64,000 nt of DNA, taken from Bacillota bacterium (lineage in GTDB: Bacteria > Vulcanimicrobiota > JAJTBE01). The stretch is taken from positions 37,079 to 101,078 of the forward strand of contig JAJTBE010000190.1 in assembly GCA_021287065.1 (NCBI GenBank). Reading direction: 5' to 3'. How positions within the stretch are numbered: position 1 is the stretch's first letter; each line of letters opens with the position of its first letter. The position numbers and the translations under genes are program-made. Of the stretch, positions 44,508-53,626 are shown in pieces. The notes beneath the pieces were generated by a model, which searched no databases, was not told the origin of the DNA, and worked only from the letters and a program-made list of their open reading frames with translations.

Positions 44508-44510
44508 AGA

Positions 44511-45827
44511 TTATTTATTATCTTTCATGTGCTGAGCCATAGCAGCTTTTGCCTGTTCGCTCACTATTTTAATCTGGAAAAGTCTGTCGCCTCCGCGCAT
44601 AACTGTTTCCATACCGGTTTCCAGCAGGTCGGGGTTAAGGTTTTCCGGATAAAGAAGGAGCAGGTTGGCACCGTCTTCAATATCCTGCATACCTGTTTCA
44701 AAAGCTTCCTTGAACATTTCAAATGCTTCTTCAGCATCAGGATCATACTGCTCTGCAGGAGGTGCGGGGATTTTCCTTTGTTCTTCCCTTGCCTTTTCGA
44801 TAATTCCGATAAACCACTGAACCTCTTTTACATATTTGTCCATTGTTATTTTACCGTTTTTAATTCCATCAACGGCGTTAAAGAGTCTCATCAGGTTTTC
44901 AGTCATAACATGATCAGTCTGGGCGATTCCTCCTTCTTCAAGGCGGACATCAAGGGTTGATTCCTCTTCCATCTGAAGGGGCGGGAAGTTAAAATTGCAG
45001 CGCACGCAGAATTTGACTGTTCTGGGGTTTTCCGCTCCGCATTTGAAGCAGAATTTCACTTTGGGAGCTTCTCTTATATCCTTTAGTTTCTTTTCAAATT
45101 CTACGATAAACTCGATAGCTTTATCAGCTTTTGCCAGTCCGTCGGTAACGACCTGAAACTGGTGGGTAAGGAAGTATGTTTTAGCAAGATTAAGGCCCTG
45201 AATAAGTTCATTAAACTTATCCTTGAGCTGCTGTTTGTTTTCTTCGTAGAAAAGACGCTCGTCCATAGCCGGAATCATATAGTCGATGTTGTTGACAAAA
45301 TTGGTCTGAACGGCGATGAACATTTCGAGCCTTTCTTTGAGGAGGTCGGCGGAAAGTTTGCTCTCTTTGACAAGTTTGGCAACTCTCATGATTTCGCTTA
45401 GATAGGGAGATTTTGAAAGCTGGGGTCTTTTTGATTCTTCTTCCTGCAGTCTGTCGAAAGATGAAAAAAGTTCGATAAATGCTTTTGTGCTGTCGGCAAG
45501 TCCCTCTTCGATATACCGGTTTTCAGGAATGGCAAAATACTTGCCTATCCTTGCGGCGCCGTCTTTTGCCCGCTTGAAGTATTTTTCGATAATTTCACTC
45601 TCTTTTTTGAAGAAATCGGTTTTCTCCTGAAAGCGTGCTTCATACTGATATATCTTATAAAGCTGGCTGATTGCCTGCTCCAGCTCCTGAAGAGCTGCCT
45701 GAAGGTTACTTTTATTGCCTTCGCCTTTCAAAACTTTATCCGCTAATTCGATAACTTTGTTCATATGAGGGGAACGGGTGAGTTCCCTGCTGGTTTCCAT
45801 CTGTGCTGCCATGTTAAACTTATCCAT
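44511..45827 (-). CDS. Helical protein with an internal zinc ribbon
   Basis: The roughly 438-residue protein is mostly long helices. A zinc ribbon, CFKCG...CVRCN, sits near the middle of the protein. No enzyme motif is seen. The start is uncertain: the frame stays open upstream to a TTG at 45917, but that part runs across a palindromic repeat (45834-45848), so ATG at 45827, just below the repeat, is preferred. No clear ribosome site supports either. The gene converges on the SGNH gene with only 3 bases between them. Confidence 0.6.
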   Translation of the reverse strand: MDKFNMAAQMETSRELTRSPHMNKVIELADKVLKGEGNKSNLQAALQELEQAISQLYKIYQYEARFQEKTDFFKKESEIIEKYFKRAKDGAARIGKYFAIPENRYIEEGLADSTKAFIELFSSFDRLQEEESKRPQLSKSPYLSEIMRVAKLVKESKLSADLLKERLEMFIAVQTNFVNNIDYMIPAMDERLFYEENKQQLKDKFNELIQGLNLAKTYFLTHQFQVVTDGLAKADKAIEFIVEFEKKLKDIREAPKVKFCFKCGAENPRTVKFCVRCNFNFPPLQMEEESTLDVRLEEGGIAQTDHVMTENLMRLFNAVDGIKNGKITMDKYVKEVQWFIGIIEKAREEQRKIPAPPAEQYDPDAEEAFEMFKEAFETGMQDIEDGANLLLLYPENLNPDLLETGMETVMRGGDRLFQIKIVSEQAKAAMAQHMKDNK

Positions 45828-45833
45828 AATCAA

Positions 45834-45848
45834 GAGGCTCGAAGCCTC
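45834..45848. repeat. Short palindrome of the REP-like type
   Basis: GAGGCT and AGCCTC flank CGA. Its minus-strand reading (TGCGAGGCTTCGAGCCTC) resembles the two palindromic units inside 16850-17014. Confidence 0.5.
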
Positions 45849-45990
45849 GCACCCCCTTAAAGAAATGTCTCGGAAGTTTTTTCTATCAAACCCGTTAAAA
45901 CCCTTTAATGCAAACAAGTCTGAAGGTATGAATAATTATTAATCGAACTAACATCGTCAGATTATAATATACCCGAAAGGAATCAGGAAT

Positions 45991-48228
45991 TTGTCATCCC
46001 AGTCAACCGGCAGCAGATCCAGAACATCAGGCAGTTATGCGATTTTGGCGATATTATCCTCAATTTCGCTTCTGCTCGCATTTTATCTGAGAAATTACCA
46101 CAACCCCTTATGGACTTTCTTTGCAAAGTCAATGACTTCACCATATTCCGCCAATATGTTATTTGCAGGATATCCTAACGAAGCTGTGGTTTTTTATCCA
46201 ATGATAAAGGATCTTTTACACAGATTTTTTAGCGCTTATATCATTCCCGCTGTTTTTGTTTTTCTATCGGTCTATTTTGCAATAAAAGCTTCGATTTGCA
46301 AAAACAGGGAAAACGAGCCGGAGAATAAGACTGAAGAAGTTCCGTCCCATCTGAGGTTAGCCGGGTGGTTCGAAAAGAATAAACTTCAGGTTCTTTCACT
46401 GGTTATTACGGCTGTTCTGCTTATAGTGCTGCGGTATGGAAGCCTTGGGGAGAATGTTTTCAGCGGTGATGAATTTTCTTATCTTTATCAGGCAAAAATA
46501 ATGTCCCATCTGAAACTGTCAGTGCCTGCACCGGACCCTGCCCCTTCGTTTATGGGGGATCAGATTGTCAACAACGGCAAATTCTTTTCAAAATACACAG
46601 TGGGGTTCCCTGTTCTTCTGATTCCATTTGTGATGATCGGCAATCCCTTTATTTTAAACCCAATCCTTGCCGTTTTTGCCATTGTGGTAATGTACCGGCT
46701 GGGAAAAGAGCTTTACGACGGCGGAACAGCGCTTTTTGCCGCAGTTCTTCTTGCAGTATCCCCATTTTTTATACTAAACAGCATTACAATACTGGTGCAT
46801 ACGGGTTTTCTGCTTTTCTTTCTGTTGTTTTTACTTTGCTACATCAAATCACTGAGAGAAAAAAGTCCGCTTTATCCCATTGCCGCCGGTGCGTCCATTG
46901 GCTTTGCAATGCTTATCAGGCCCGCTGATACGCTTTTTCCGGTTATATTGTTCTGTATTGTTTCCCTGTTTGTGCTTATAAAGGGCGGAATTCCCGGAGA
47001 AACCACGGGTTCAGATAACAGAAAATTCCTTTTGGGCAGATTTTTGCTTATGATTGCAGGAGCATCAGTATTTGCAGGATTTCTTCTCTATGTAAATTAC
47101 GCCCAGACAGGAAGCCCGTTGAAATTTTCATTTCAGGAATACATATCCGAGGAAAAATGGGGCCTCGGCGTTATGGGACACAACCACATCAGGGCTATAT
47201 GGAACTCGACTTTCGCCCTCACAAGGCTTTTCGTCTGGCTTCCCCCACTGGTTATCGGATTTTCCGTTTTATCACTTTTTGAAAAGACATGGAAGAATGC
47301 TCTTCTGGCGCTGATTGCACTTTGTCCCTTCGTTTTTTACTACTTTTATTATGGAATCGGTTTTCACGAGTTTGGTCCGAGGTATTATTTTCTTACCCTT
47401 GCAGCACTTCCGCTTCTGGCTTCACGGGGAATGATAATGATTGAAAATCTGCTCAGGGCAAAACAAAAATCTGCACCTGCAGCGGCGATTGCTTTCTGTA
47501 TAATTATTCTGTTCAATCTTGCTGCAGTTTTTCCGGGTATTGTAAATGAATCTACAGCATACCCCCGTGGGCTGACTTTCTTTTTCAGGGATGTGGATCA
47601 GAAATTCAGGGATTCAGGAGAAGGCGTTATTCTCTTCCTTCAGACCACCCCTCACCAGCTTCTGGTTTATTACACAAGAAACGAACCGGATCTTTCCAAT
47701 AAAAATATAATAGCCAATTTCCTTGATATGGAAACAAACAGGAAAGTTATTGAGAAATTTCCCAACAAAAAACCTATACTTGTAAATTTTGACGAGCAAA
47801 CCCAGCAATGGTCTTATTCTCCCTGGTACGATAAAAGTTTTGACCAGCTCCCAACAGAAGAGAAGGTCAGAATTTACATTACTTCAGCTTTCAATTATGC
47901 CATTGCAGTCCGTGATTTTAAAAAAGCCATTGAACAGGCAGATCTCGGCCTCAAGGTTGCCCCTGAGGAATTTCGTCTGTATAATGTAAAGGGAATGATG
48001 CAGAAAGCAAATCTGGACTCAGCAGGTGCGGAGCAGTCATATAAGACTTCAATAAAGCTTAACCCGACCGACATGCAGACCATTTACGATCTGGCAGTTC
48101 TTCAGAGAGAAATGGGAAAAAAGGATGAAGCTAAAGCCAATTTTGAAAAATGTATTGCCGGAACCACCGATCCCAAAATGCAGAATATCGCCCGTATGTG
48201 GCTTGAACACCTTAATAAAGGCAACTGA
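45991..48228 (+). CDS. GT39-like membrane glycosyltransferase with C-terminal TPRs
   Basis: The 745-residue protein has about a dozen membrane helices. The loop FSGDEFSYLYQAKIMS (D160-E161) matches the catalytic Asp-Glu loop of GT-C family 39 enzymes that use lipid-linked sugars. Residues about 640-740 form TPR units (AVRDFKKAIEQADLGLKVAP and EQSYKTSIKLNP). It starts with TTG at 45991 behind AAAGGAATCAGG. The sugar and acceptor are unknown. The lipoprotein gene follows with a one-base stop/start overlap. Confidence 0.8.
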   Translation: MSSQSTGSRSRTSGSYAILAILSSISLLLAFYLRNYHNPLWTFFAKSMTSPYSANMLFAGYPNEAVVFYPMIKDLLHRFFSAYIIPAVFVFLSVYFAIKASICKNRENEPENKTEEVPSHLRLAGWFEKNKLQVLSLVITAVLLIVLRYGSLGENVFSGDEFSYLYQAKIMSHLKLSVPAPDPAPSFMGDQIVNNGKFFSKYTVGFPVLLIPFVMIGNPFILNPILAVFAIVVMYRLGKELYDGGTALFAAVLLAVSPFFILNSITILVHTGFLLFFLLFLLCYIKSLREKSPLYPIAAGASIGFAMLIRPADTLFPVILFCIVSLFVLIKGGIPGETTGSDNRKFLLGRFLLMIAGASVFAGFLLYVNYAQTGSPLKFSFQEYISEEKWGLGVMGHNHIRAIWNSTFALTRLFVWLPPLVIGFSVLSLFEKTWKNALLALIALCPFVFYYFYYGIGFHEFGPRYYFLTLAALPLLASRGMIMIENLLRAKQKSAPAAAIAFCIIILFNLAAVFPGIVNESTAYPRGLTFFFRDVDQKFRDSGEGVILFLQTTPHQLLVYYTRNEPDLSNKNIIANFLDMETNRKVIEKFPNKKPILVNFDEQTQQWSYSPWYDKSFDQLPTEEKVRIYITSAFNYAIAVRDFKKAIEQADLGLKVAPEEFRLYNVKGMMQKANLDSAGAEQSYKTSIKLNPTDMQTIYDLAVLQREMGKKDEAKANFEKCIAGTTDPKMQNIARMWLEHLNKGN

Positions 48229-48776
48229 TGAAAAACAGTATAATTTCAGATAATTTAAAACCAAAAGCTAAAACATTGTTGATAATGGCAGCAGCTTGTT
48301 TTATTTTATTTGCAGGATTATCAGCAGGCTGTCAGGACAACACGGTGATAAAAAATTATCAGGGTGTTGAATACGACGAGATTGACGGGGTTTCCACAAA
48401 GCTGGAAGACTGTTTCGGCAAAAAACTGACTATCGTCTTAAACTACTGCACCTGGGACCCTGTCTCACTCCAGCAGCTTCAGAGCCTTGTGGAGATTAAT
48501 AAAAAATACGGTAATGCCGGACTTGGAATAATAGTCTTTATTTATGACGACACCGACACAATGCGGATAAAATATCTTAAAAAGAGCCAGGGATGCAAAT
48601 TCCCAATTTTTCTTGCTGACAGCAGAGCAGTTCAGATTTTCGGCGACGATGAAATTGTGCCGGGCATGCTCATTTTTGACGATAAGATGAAAATACAGAA
48701 AAAAGTAAAGGGATATATCGACTCAGACAACCTTTCCTCTGTTTTGAAAAACTATCTTAACATTTCTGAATTTTAA
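48228..48776 (+). CDS. Thioredoxin-fold lipoprotein, single Cys
   Basis: A lipoprotein signal ends in LSAGC. The remainder has the TlpA/peroxiredoxin-like pattern: KKLTIVLNYCTWDPVSLQQL, GIIVFIYDDT, and PIFLADSRAVQIFGDDEIVPGMLIFDD with the cis-Pro region. Where resA/TlpA have W-C-x-x-C, it has Y-C-T-W-D, so only one cysteine remains and simple disulfide exchange is unlikely. It is coupled to the glycosyltransferase gene. Confidence 0.75.
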   Translation: MKNSIISDNLKPKAKTLLIMAAACFILFAGLSAGCQDNTVIKNYQGVEYDEIDGVSTKLEDCFGKKLTIVLNYCTWDPVSLQQLQSLVEINKKYGNAGLGIIVFIYDDTDTMRIKYLKKSQGCKFPIFLADSRAVQIFGDDEIVPGMLIFDDKMKIQKKVKGYIDSDNLSSVLKNYLNISEF

Positions 48777-48787
48777 CAATTTGTTAA
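48773..48787. promoter_or_regulatory. 15-base palindrome at the stop codon
   Basis: TTAACAA and TTGTTAA flank a single T. The sequence overlaps the stop codon of the lipoprotein gene and lies 61 bases before the next start. It could be an operator; the evidence is symmetry only. Confidence 0.3.
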
Positions 48788-48847
48788 TGTAATCCTGATG
48801 GTTTTGCAGTATAATCATGTTATAAAATTTTTTAATACAGGTGAGAT

Positions 48848-49675
48848 ATGAATTCGATAGACAGAATTTCATCAACAGGCGCCAATTTCTGGGCGACTTC
48901 CATTGTATCAAAACAGGCAGATCAGAATCCCACCTCATCAGCACCCACCGATGTTTTCAGCCTCAGTGGTGCGCAGAGCGGAGAAAACAAAGCGGCAAAA
49001 GCTTCAGAAGGCAACGAACTTTATAAAGCTGCTACTGCAGCTTCAAAAGAAATTTCCCTCGAAAAAATAGACACAGCGATGGAAGCAGCTTCCACCCCTA
49101 TCGGAGATGCAGCTCTTCTTTCAACAGTGACCAATGTTATAACCTCCGGCAAAACAATGAACGCCAAAGGCACAATCACACAGGGCGGCAAAAAATATGA
49201 TGTAAGCCTTAATCTGCAGGGAAGCGGACAGGCAGATACCGGACTGGGAAATATTCTCGGAGAACGGGGATACGATTACAAGCTCACTGGCAAAGTGGGC
49301 AACATGCCGATGAATGTGCACTGCTATTCATCAGGCCTTTCACTCTATCTGGAAGGAACAATCGGCGAAAACAAGGTTGCTCTTAAAAACTCATACAGCA
49401 TCCTTTCAGGCAAGATTTCAACAACAGGCACAATCGGCAGCGTCCCCGTAAATCTCGAATCAAAAGCAAAAGACAATGTGGTTTCAGTAAACGGAGACAT
49501 TGGCGGAAGCGCATTCAGCGAAAAGCTTACCCAGTATTCCAACGGTTCAAAGGCAGAAGGAAAACTCGGAAACCTCACAATAGCCGGCAGCTCAACAACC
49601 GGAGCCGACGGTATTATGAACACCACTTCACAGATGGGTGATATCATTTCAAAATATGAAGTAAAACTCCAGTAA
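48848..49675 (+). CDS. Repetitive beta-rich protein of unknown function
   Basis: The 275-residue protein lacks a signal peptide. The C-terminal 170 residues repeat a strand-Gly pattern (KGTITQGGKKYDVSLNL, LEGTIGENKVALKN, TTGTIGSVPVNLESK, NGDIGGSAFS), as in beta-solenoid or lipid-binding beta proteins. I do not recognise a family. GGTGAGAT is a modest ribosome site. Confidence 0.55.
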   Translation: MNSIDRISSTGANFWATSIVSKQADQNPTSSAPTDVFSLSGAQSGENKAAKASEGNELYKAATAASKEISLEKIDTAMEAASTPIGDAALLSTVTNVITSGKTMNAKGTITQGGKKYDVSLNLQGSGQADTGLGNILGERGYDYKLTGKVGNMPMNVHCYSSGLSLYLEGTIGENKVALKNSYSILSGKISTTGTIGSVPVNLESKAKDNVVSVNGDIGGSAFSEKLTQYSNGSKAEGKLGNLTIAGSSTTGADGIMNTTSQMGDIISKYEVKLQ

Positions 49676-49720
49676 CCGATCTAATGTAAAATGAACCAAT
49701 ATTTAAGATAAGGCAGGATT

Positions 49721-49782
49721 GGAGCTGTCCGGAAAGTTGCTGAATCTCAGGAGAATCGGACTTTCCGAACAGCCCCTTTTTT
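49721..49782 (+). terminator. Strong intrinsic terminator directly before miaB
   Basis: GGAGCTGTCCGGAAAGT pairs with ACTTTCCGAACAGCCCC at 15 of 17 positions around a 22-base loop, and six T residues follow. The T-tract ends exactly at the miaB ATG. Confidence 0.75.
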
Positions 49783-51099
49783 ATGAACAGAACAGAACTC
49801 AAATACAGAATACTGACATACGGATGTCAGATGAACGAATACGATTCGGAAGTCATAGCTTCAGTGCTCGATAATATGGGAGGAGCGCCCGTTGAAACAG
49901 ACGATGAAGCTGACATTATCATTTTAAACACCTGCTGCGTGAGAAAAACCGCAGACAACAAGGTTTACGGCAGACTGGGCCAGTATAAACAACTGAAAGA
50001 CCAGAAGCCTGATTGTATGATTATTGTTGCGGGATGTCTTGCCCAAAAAGACAAAGAAGGGCTTGCAAAAAAATACCCCCATATCGATCTGGTTCTCGGA
50101 ACCCATAATCTGCGGGAACTCCCCCAGCTGATTGAGGAAATCAGAGGAAAAGGCCCTGTGGTAAGAACCGATGATCAGGGAGCAGCTTTTTTATCCCCAT
50201 CCGTAAGAAAAGGCACAACCAGCGCCTATATTCCAATCAGCATCGGCTGCGACTGTTTCTGTACATATTGCATAGTTCCTTATGTAAGAGGCAGACTCCA
50301 GTCCAGACCTGTGGAAGAAATTCTCATAGAAGCAGAAAAGCTTGCCGCTCAGGGATTTATGGAAATTTTCCTTCTCGGACAGAATGTGAACAGCTACGGT
50401 TTTGATCTTCCCGGACAGCCCAGATTCTGGGAGCTTCTCGAAAAACTCGATGCAATAAAGGGAGTATCAAGAATCAGGTTTACATCCCCCCACCCCAAGG
50501 ACTTTCCTCCGGAGCTGGTAAAGGCAGTTGCAGAACTCCCTTCAGTATGCGAATGCATCCATCTGCCCCTTCAGGCAGGCAGCAACCGGGTTTTGAAGCT
50601 GATGAACAGAAGATACACGCGAGAGCAGTATCTTGACATAATAGAGGATCTGAGGGCGAGAATCCCCGGCGTGGCTTTATCCACCGACCTTATTGTGGGA
50701 TTTCCCGGCGAAACCGAAGAAGATTTTGAAGAGGGCCTCGAATTCATCAGAAAAATCGAATTCGATCAGGCGTTTATGTTTGCTTATTCACTCAGAGATG
50801 GAACGGCAGCGGAAAAAATGCCCGGGCATCTTGAGCAGGATGTAAAAATGGGACGCCTTTACAAACTGATAGATATGCAAAATGACATCAGCAGAAAGCT
50901 GAATATAGCTCAGGAAGGCAAGACAGTGGAATGCCTTGTTGAGGCAGTCTCTAAAAAAGACCCGGGCAAAGTGACGGGCAGAACAAGAACCAACAGAGTG
51001 GTTAACTTTGCGGGAAGCGAAGATCTTATAGGAAAATTAGTCAATGTCAAACTAATCAAAGGATTTACCTGGGGCTTAACCGGTGAAATGTGCATTTAG
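49783..51099 (+). CDS. miaB: tRNA-2-methylthio-N6-dimethylallyladenosine synthase
   Basis: MiaB adds a methylthio group to i6A37 of tRNAs. The N-terminal UPF0004 domain has Cys ligands in LTYGCQMN, NTCCVRK and VAGCLAQ for the auxiliary cluster. The radical SAM motif is CDCFCTYCIVPYVRG (CxxxCxxC). A TRAM domain closes the 438-residue protein (ECLVEAVSKKDPGKVTGRTRTNR). The ATG follows the T-tract of a terminator and has no Shine-Dalgarno. Confidence 0.95.
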   Translation: MNRTELKYRILTYGCQMNEYDSEVIASVLDNMGGAPVETDDEADIIILNTCCVRKTADNKVYGRLGQYKQLKDQKPDCMIIVAGCLAQKDKEGLAKKYPHIDLVLGTHNLRELPQLIEEIRGKGPVVRTDDQGAAFLSPSVRKGTTSAYIPISIGCDCFCTYCIVPYVRGRLQSRPVEEILIEAEKLAAQGFMEIFLLGQNVNSYGFDLPGQPRFWELLEKLDAIKGVSRIRFTSPHPKDFPPELVKAVAELPSVCECIHLPLQAGSNRVLKLMNRRYTREQYLDIIEDLRARIPGVALSTDLIVGFPGETEEDFEEGLEFIRKIEFDQAFMFAYSLRDGTAAEKMPGHLEQDVKMGRLYKLIDMQNDISRKLNIAQEGKTVECLVEAVSKKDPGKVTGRTRTNRVVNFAGSEDLIGKLVNVKLIKGFTWGLTGEMCI

Positions 51100-51105
51100 C
51101 ACATT

Positions 51106-52110
51106 TTACCGGAAGAAAGCTTCGTTATCGAGAATGATGTAAGCTTTGCCATTTCCCAGAATTGTGATACCTTCTACAAATGGTGATGAAAGTTCCAGCT
51201 TTGAAAGTTTCTGGAGGAGCTTATCCTTTTCACTGATAAATCCTGATTGTCCGTAACTTGATATATCTTCCGACTGGCTTATTGAACGATCGAAATCCGT
51301 AATTTCTTCCGGCAGGTAGCTCAGATTGTCAAGATATTCGACCTGTCCATAATTTTCATCAAGCTGGAATTCCTCTTCAAGGGCTTTTTCGTTCTTGAAT
51401 CGGGCAGCGAGTTGTTCCACAAGATTATCAAATCCGGGCATTTCTTCAGCAATAGATGAGTGGCTGGCGGATACGAGTTTGCTTTGCATTTCAGAGAGAA
51501 GGTTTCCGAGGTTGCCTGCCATTTCAACAAGCGACCTTACATCGGGATCCTTTGGTCTTTCCCTCATAAGTTTTATAAACCTGTGGTTCATATCTGCCTG
51601 ATGCTGCCACATTTCATCCAGTTCAGTGAATGCTGCATCGAGATCATCCCAGTTGTCTTCAATTTCAGCGTTAAATTTTTCCGTATGTTGCTCTTTGGCG
51701 GGCTGATCCTTTTTTACAGGACAAAGAAGGCTTTTAATTTCGCTGAGTATGTGGTCATAGACCGGAGGAGGAACTTTTCCGTCCAGTTCGCGGTAGAAGG
51801 TTTCTCTGAGAAAATAGGATCCGAGAAGTACGGTGTTTACTATTTCTCTGTTGCATTCAAGTTTCTGATCTCTTAGTTTTTCAAGTATTTCTTTCAGATA
51901 GCTAATAAGAGTTTCACTTTTCGGATACCCCATAACTTCGGCCAGTCTTTCAAGGCCCTCCAGATTAGTGGCGGCAAGATTGATTCTGTTGTAAGAATCT
52001 TCCCTGGCAAAAGTGGTTTCGGGATTTTCGAAAACCGATGAAATCTCGTAAACGAACCCGGCAACCCTTTCTTCCATATAAGCTTGTAATTCTTTCAGAA
52101 AAGTTTCCAT
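51106..52110 (-). CDS. CheA-like protein lacking the kinase core
   Basis: The 334-residue protein has ends that resemble CheA. Residues 41-110 follow the Hpt pattern (LAATNLEGLERLAEVMGY, then LEKLRD and a helical LL..FL tail), but the phosphorylated His position is Thr48. The last 26 residues (SPFVEGITILGNGKAYIILD) resemble the CheW-like end of CheA. The HATPase domain is absent. It may be a scaffold remnant or adapter. No other che gene is in the window. AGAGGTCTCCT precedes the ATG. Confidence 0.5.
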   Translation of the reverse strand: METFLKELQAYMEERVAGFVYEISSVFENPETTFAREDSYNRINLAATNLEGLERLAEVMGYPKSETLISYLKEILEKLRDQKLECNREIVNTVLLGSYFLRETFYRELDGKVPPPVYDHILSEIKSLLCPVKKDQPAKEQHTEKFNAEIEDNWDDLDAAFTELDEMWQHQADMNHRFIKLMRERPKDPDVRSLVEMAGNLGNLLSEMQSKLVSASHSSIAEEMPGFDNLVEQLAARFKNEKALEEEFQLDENYGQVEYLDNLSYLPEEITDFDRSISQSEDISSYGQSGFISEKDKLLQKLSKLELSSPFVEGITILGNGKAYIILDNEAFFR

Positions 52111-52161
52111 AGGAGACCTCTTTAGCGTACAATCTACATGTATTATATCGTCCGGACATAA

Positions 52162-52191
52162 AAAAAATTAACCCTCTCAGGTTAATTTTTT
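52162..52191 (-). terminator. Intrinsic terminator, symmetrical
   Basis: AAAAAATTAACC and GGTTAATTTTTT pair fully around a six-base loop, just past the CheA-like gene's start and beyond the sigma factor's stop; it ends transcripts of the sigma gene before they reach the next gene. Confidence 0.85.
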
Positions 52192-52199
52192 GTAAAAAA

Positions 52200-52997
52200 T
52201 TAATTAATAAATGTTGACGCAAGTTCGTTGTTCTCTTTGGAGCCTTCCAGATATTTAAGTTCGCGGAGAGCATTTTCGTCGCTGACATAGGCTTTGATTT
52301 TTTTTCTGGCTCTGTAGAGGGCGTTTTCAACAGTTTTTCTGTCCTCATTTACTATATCGGCAATTTCGTCCACTGAATAATCTTCCAGACGAAGTTTGAG
52401 GATCTTTTTTTCGCTTCTTGAGAGGTAGTAATTGATTATGTCGTCGATCTGTTCTGCCTGAAGTTTGCCGAGAACGATTTCTTCAAGTTCCCTTTTCTGG
52501 GACTGGAGTCTGACATAAGCATTGGTGTCGGTTTCAAGTGAATCAGCGTTTGTCAGAAGAAGCTGTTTTTTCTGGGTGGCTGATCTAACGGCTCTGATGA
52601 TTGCATTTCTTATGGATAAACTGATATAATCTTCCAGGGACATGTTTCTGGAGGCATCGTATGTTTTAATGGCGGTGAAAAGTCCGATGAAGCCTTCCTG
52701 GTGGAGGTCTTCTCTGGTGGAGCCCGGTATGAAATATCTTTTTTCTGCCTGAAAAACATATCCGGAGAATTCTGTAATCAACTCGTTCATGGCGATTTCG
52801 TCGCCTTTCTGGGCACGGTTAACAAGACGCATAAGCTCATCACGGTGCTGTTGAAACACCGGGCAATCTTCGGGATTCTCAACATTCTGACAGTTCCGGC
52901 ATTTACGAATACTCCAGCAGCTCTTACCAGACTGCGCAGCCGGACAACTGATCTGTTTCTCCATCCTGCAATTTGCGATCTGCCAGCATTTTCTCAT
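52200..52997 (-). CDS. Sigma-70-family factor with Cys-rich N-terminus
   Basis: Residues from about 55 on form an SigH/SigB-size sigma factor: region 2 (EDLHQEGFIGLFTAIKTYD, then YISLSIRNAIIRAVRS) and region 4 (SEKKILKLRLEDYSVDEIADIVNEDRKTVENALYRARKKI). The first 50 residues contain seven cysteines (KCWQIANC, SCPA, CWSIRKCRNC, DCPVF) that could bind zinc or a redox cluster. ATG at 52997 is chosen; a GTG at 53009 is in frame. The promoter it recognises is not known. Confidence 0.85.
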   Translation of the reverse strand: MRKCWQIANCRMEKQISCPAAQSGKSCWSIRKCRNCQNVENPEDCPVFQQHRDELMRLVNRAQKGDEIAMNELITEFSGYVFQAEKRYFIPGSTREDLHQEGFIGLFTAIKTYDASRNMSLEDYISLSIRNAIIRAVRSATQKKQLLLTNADSLETDTNAYVRLQSQKRELEEIVLGKLQAEQIDDIINYYLSRSEKKILKLRLEDYSVDEIADIVNEDRKTVENALYRARKKIKAYVSDENALRELKYLEGSKENNELASTFIN

Positions 52998-53009
52998 TGA
53001 CCTGTCCAC

Positions 53010-53626
53010 CTCTGCTAAATTTTGCTGATTTATTTTCCAGGATTACATGATTCTTGTGACTTCATTATCTATTTCTATGATTATTATTTACCCATTATCG
53101 GATATTATCGTTTTGTTTTTATGCCCCCAAAGTCGGAAAACAGACTATACTTTAGTATAAGTTTTATCTAAACTAAATTCTAACAAGAAGAAAGAAAAAA
53201 CGGTCTGAAGCATTGAGAATAAAAGCCTGACGAAGCATACAGGATTCAGACTTTAAGAAAAAATCTGAAAATTTTCTGAAAATACCCCTTAAAAAAAATT
53301 AAACCCGTTTAAAGCTTCTCCGAATTATTTAATCATTAATTTGTCATATAAAGGAATCAACACAAAACATGTTAAAGAATTTATAATGCGAGAATGGAGG
53401 AGAAAGGTCTTCAAACGACTTCCTGAAATAGATCAAAATTTCGGCATCTTACGGGAAGCGGCATGTTTTTAGTTCTTATTTTGGAAATAATATGTTTTCA
53501 GGAAAAAAAACCATAATAATTACAACTATTAAACATGTTGCCTGACTCTCCCATTTGGCTTCACAAACAGGAATTTCCTTTAAAAAATAGAACTTCGTGA
53601 TATATTAAAGGCTAGGAGTATGGACA
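53010..53626. other. AT-rich intergenic region
   Basis: It separates the sigma gene from the kinase operon and contains a 14-base palindrome TATACTTTAGTATA at 53146-53159. I see no convincing gene. A 28-codon frame at 53386 lacks a ribosome site. A TATATT near 53601 may be the -10 of the kinase operon. Confidence 0.5.

Noticed and set aside
53386..53472. 28-codon frame in the gap before the kinase genes
   Set aside because: No ribosome site and no conserved look.
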